6,398 bases of DNA from contig JAQCHG010000102.1 of assembly GCA_027619675.1 (NCBI GenBank), forward strand, positions 1 through 6,398, read 5' to 3'. Below, piece by piece: positions 4,846 through 6,398 of this stretch; the first letter of the stretch is position 1; each line of letters opens with the position of its first letter. The stretch comes from Cyanobacteriota bacterium. GTDB lineage: Bacteria > Cyanobacteriota > Cyanobacteriia > Phormidesmidales > Phormidesmidaceae. The translations under genes were made by a program, and so were the position numbers. The notes under the pieces are model-generated. The model was not told the DNA's origin and searched no databases. It saw only the letters and a program-made list of their open reading frames with translations.

Positions 4846-6398
4846 ATGACCAACGCTGAAGCTGCTGCTCCCCATTCCGCCACGTATCTCTGGGTCACAG
4901 GCCCTGGCTGCGAGGCTCTGGCAGTGGGAGAAACGGTTGGCGATCGCTATCAGGTGGTGGCCCCCCACATTTGGCAAGACCGCCAAAATAGCCCCCCCGC
5001 CATGGCCGAGACGGTGACCGATGGGGTGGTGCCCTACCTCAAAAGCCATCCCCTGCGGCTGCATGTGCCGGGGATTTACGATGTGGTGTCGCGGCCCCAG
5101 CAAGACCCCTGGCTGGTGCTAGAAAATGTGCCCATTAACCCCCGCTCTGGCAAGCTCTACCCCGCCCTAGCGGATGCCTGGGGCAGCGCCCCGGCGGTGC
5201 GGCAACTGTCTTGGCTATGGCAAACCTGGCAACTGTGGCAATCCTTGGGGGCACTGGGGGTGGCTAGCAGCCTGCTGTCCCCCGTGAATGTACGGGTGGA
5301 GGGGTGGCGGCTGCGACTGCGGGAGTTGATGGCCGATGGCGATCGCCCCCCTACCCTGGCGGATCTAGCGGAGCGCTGGCGATCTCTGCAATCGGAAGCC
5401 CAACCCGCCATTGCCCAGCCCTTTGTCAACCTCTGCACCGCCATGGCCAACGGCGACTGCCCCCCCGAGCAGGTCACCGTGGACCTCAACTATTTACTGC
5501 TAAAGGAAGCGGCCCAGCGCCCCATCCGGCTGCGGGTGGCGGGGGCCACCCACCCCGGCCCCACCCAGACCCGCAATGAAGATGCCTGCTACCCCGACGG
5601 GGTAGCGCCGGAGTCCCCCATGCCCCGGCTGGCCATTGTCTGTGATGGGGTGGGGGGCCATGAGGCGGGGGAAGTGGCCAGTCAACTGGTGGTGCGATCG
5701 CTGCAACTCCAACTCCAGGGCCTGCTGGCGGAAACCGATAGCCCCGATGGGCTGGCCCCGCCCCAGGTAATCGCCAAGCAGATCGAGGCGGCCATTCGGG
5801 TGGTGAATGATCTGGTCAATCGCCAAAACGATCAGCAAAGCCGCAGCGATCGCCAGCGCATGGGTACGACCTTGGTGATGGCGATCGTCGTACCCCAGCG
5901 CCTACGCACCGACCAGGGCTGGCTGGCGGTGAATGAACTCTACATCGCCCACATAGGGGACAGCCGCGCCTACTGGATCACCCCCGACTACTGCCATCAA
6001 CTGACGGTGGATGACGATATTGCCAGCCGGGATGTCCAGGCTGGGCGGCAGTTTTACAGCGCCCTGCGCCTGCGCCCCGATGCGGGTGCCCTGACCCAAG
6101 CGGTGGGCACCCGCCCCGCAGACTTCCTCACCCCCCACATCCAGCGGTTTGTGCTGGATGAAGAAGGGGTGGTGCTGCTGTGCTCCGATGGCCTCAGCGA
6201 CCATGGCCGCATTGAGGCCACCTGGGGCAACTATATTGGCCTCATCACCAAGGACATCGTCACCCTAGATGCGGCGGTGGCGACCTGGGTGGAATTGGCC
6301 AACCAAAAGAATGGCCACGACAATGTGGCGGTGGTGCTGATGCAGTGCAAACAACTGTTCAGCCAAGGGTACGAAGCCATGCCGGAGCCGGAAGCCCC
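4846..6398 (+). CDS. PP2C-type serine/threonine protein phosphatase with degenerate kinase-like N-terminal region (3' end cut)
   Basis: The 517 visible residues hold a metal-dependent (PPM/PP2C) phosphatase at about 228-502. All core motifs are intact: RNEDAC (243-248), VCDGVGGHEAGEVAS (265-279), MGTT (339-342), HIGDSRAYW (369-377), LTQAVG (416-421), LLCSDGLSD (444-452) and GHDNVAVVL (490-498). The metal-binding aspartates D246, D267, D448 and D492 are present, so it should dephosphorylate Ser/Thr-phosphoproteins in the cytoplasm; the substrate is unknown. Residues 1-225 have no phosphatase motif. They begin with GDRYQVVAP (32-40) and contain WLVLENVPI (89-97), then GVASSLLSPVN (138-148) and RLRLREL (155-161), which match the layout of a protein kinase fold with its catalytic residues lost. 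After 502 a Pro/Glu-rich linker runs off the window. ATG 4846 is the first start after an in-frame TAA at 4816-4818; no Shine-Dalgarno site is seen. It is divergent from the NfeD-SPFH pair. The phosphatase call is firm; the N-terminal reading is inference. Confidence 0.95.
   Translation, partial: MTNAEAAAPHSATYLWVTGPGCEALAVGETVGDRYQVVAPHIWQDRQNSPPAMAETVTDGVVPYLKSHPLRLHVPGIYDVVSRPQQDPWLVLENVPINPRSGKLYPALADAWGSAPAVRQLSWLWQTWQLWQSLGALGVASSLLSPVNVRVEGWRLRLRELMADGDRPPTLADLAERWRSLQSEAQPAIAQPFVNLCTAMANGDCPPEQVTVDLNYLLLKEAAQRPIRLRVAGATHPGPTQTRNEDACYPDGVAPESPMPRLAIVCDGVGGHEAGEVASQLVVRSLQLQLQGLLAETDSPDGLAPPQVIAKQIEAAIRVVNDLVNRQNDQQSRSDRQRMGTTLVMAIVVPQRLRTDQGWLAVNELYIAHIGDSRAYWITPDYCHQLTVDDDIASRDVQAGRQFYSALRLRPDAGALTQAVGTRPADFLTPHIQRFVLDEEGVVLLCSDGLSDHGRIEATWGNYIGLITKDIVTLDAAVATWVELANQKNGHDNVAVVLMQCKQLFSQGYEAMPEPEA

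Noticed and set aside
4801..5838. Minus-strand open frames opposite the phosphatase (4801-5103, 5157-5489, 5500-5838)
   Set aside because: The plus-strand frame carries every PP2C motif; these antisense frames have no supporting features.

Overview
The window is a piece of a GC-rich cyanobacterial chromosome. The main evidence is 14 perfect copies of the cyanobacterial HIP1 octamer GCGATCGC in 6.4 kb, a cyclophilin of the thylakoid-lumen TLP40/CYP38 type, and a PP2C phosphatase whose N-terminal region I recall only from cyanobacteria. Genus and species cannot be fixed from the sequence.

Layout. Five genes lie head to tail on the minus strand between positions 4371 and 1, in transcription order: an NfeD-like membrane protein (4371-3946), an SPFH/stomatin-like paraslipin (3888-2929), a secreted PEP-CTERM (exosortase-target) surface protein (2747-1824), a TLP40/CYP38-like peptidyl-prolyl isomerase (1735-593) and thiamine-monophosphate kinase ThiL (585 to beyond position 1, cut by the window edge). 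A 474-bp intergenic region (4372-4845) follows. A long PP2C-type protein phosphatase then runs on the plus strand from 4846 past the right edge.

How the genes relate. NfeD and SPFH form a classical membrane pair, as in E. coli ybbJ-qmcA, and very probably share a transcript (57 bp apart, good Shine-Dalgarno site). The isomerase and thiL are 7 bp apart and probably translationally coupled, although their functions (lumenal photosystem II assembly and thiamine diphosphate synthesis) are unrelated. The PEP-CTERM gene sits between these two pairs, 181 bp and 88 bp from its neighbours, and has its own strong ribosome binding site; it may be a separate unit. The phosphatase is divergently oriented from the NfeD-SPFH pair.

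Most unusual points. The intergenic region carries an array of seven or eight degenerate AGTCCTTG units spaced 10-12 bp (mean about 10.8 bp), close to one DNA helical turn. Two perfect-arm dyads, about two turns apart, lie just upstream of a possible promoter for the phosphatase. The first ~225 residues of the phosphatase look like a decayed protein kinase with the catalytic Asp and DFG motif lost, giving a pseudokinase-phosphatase fusion. No mobile element, CRISPR array, tRNA or rRNA was seen.
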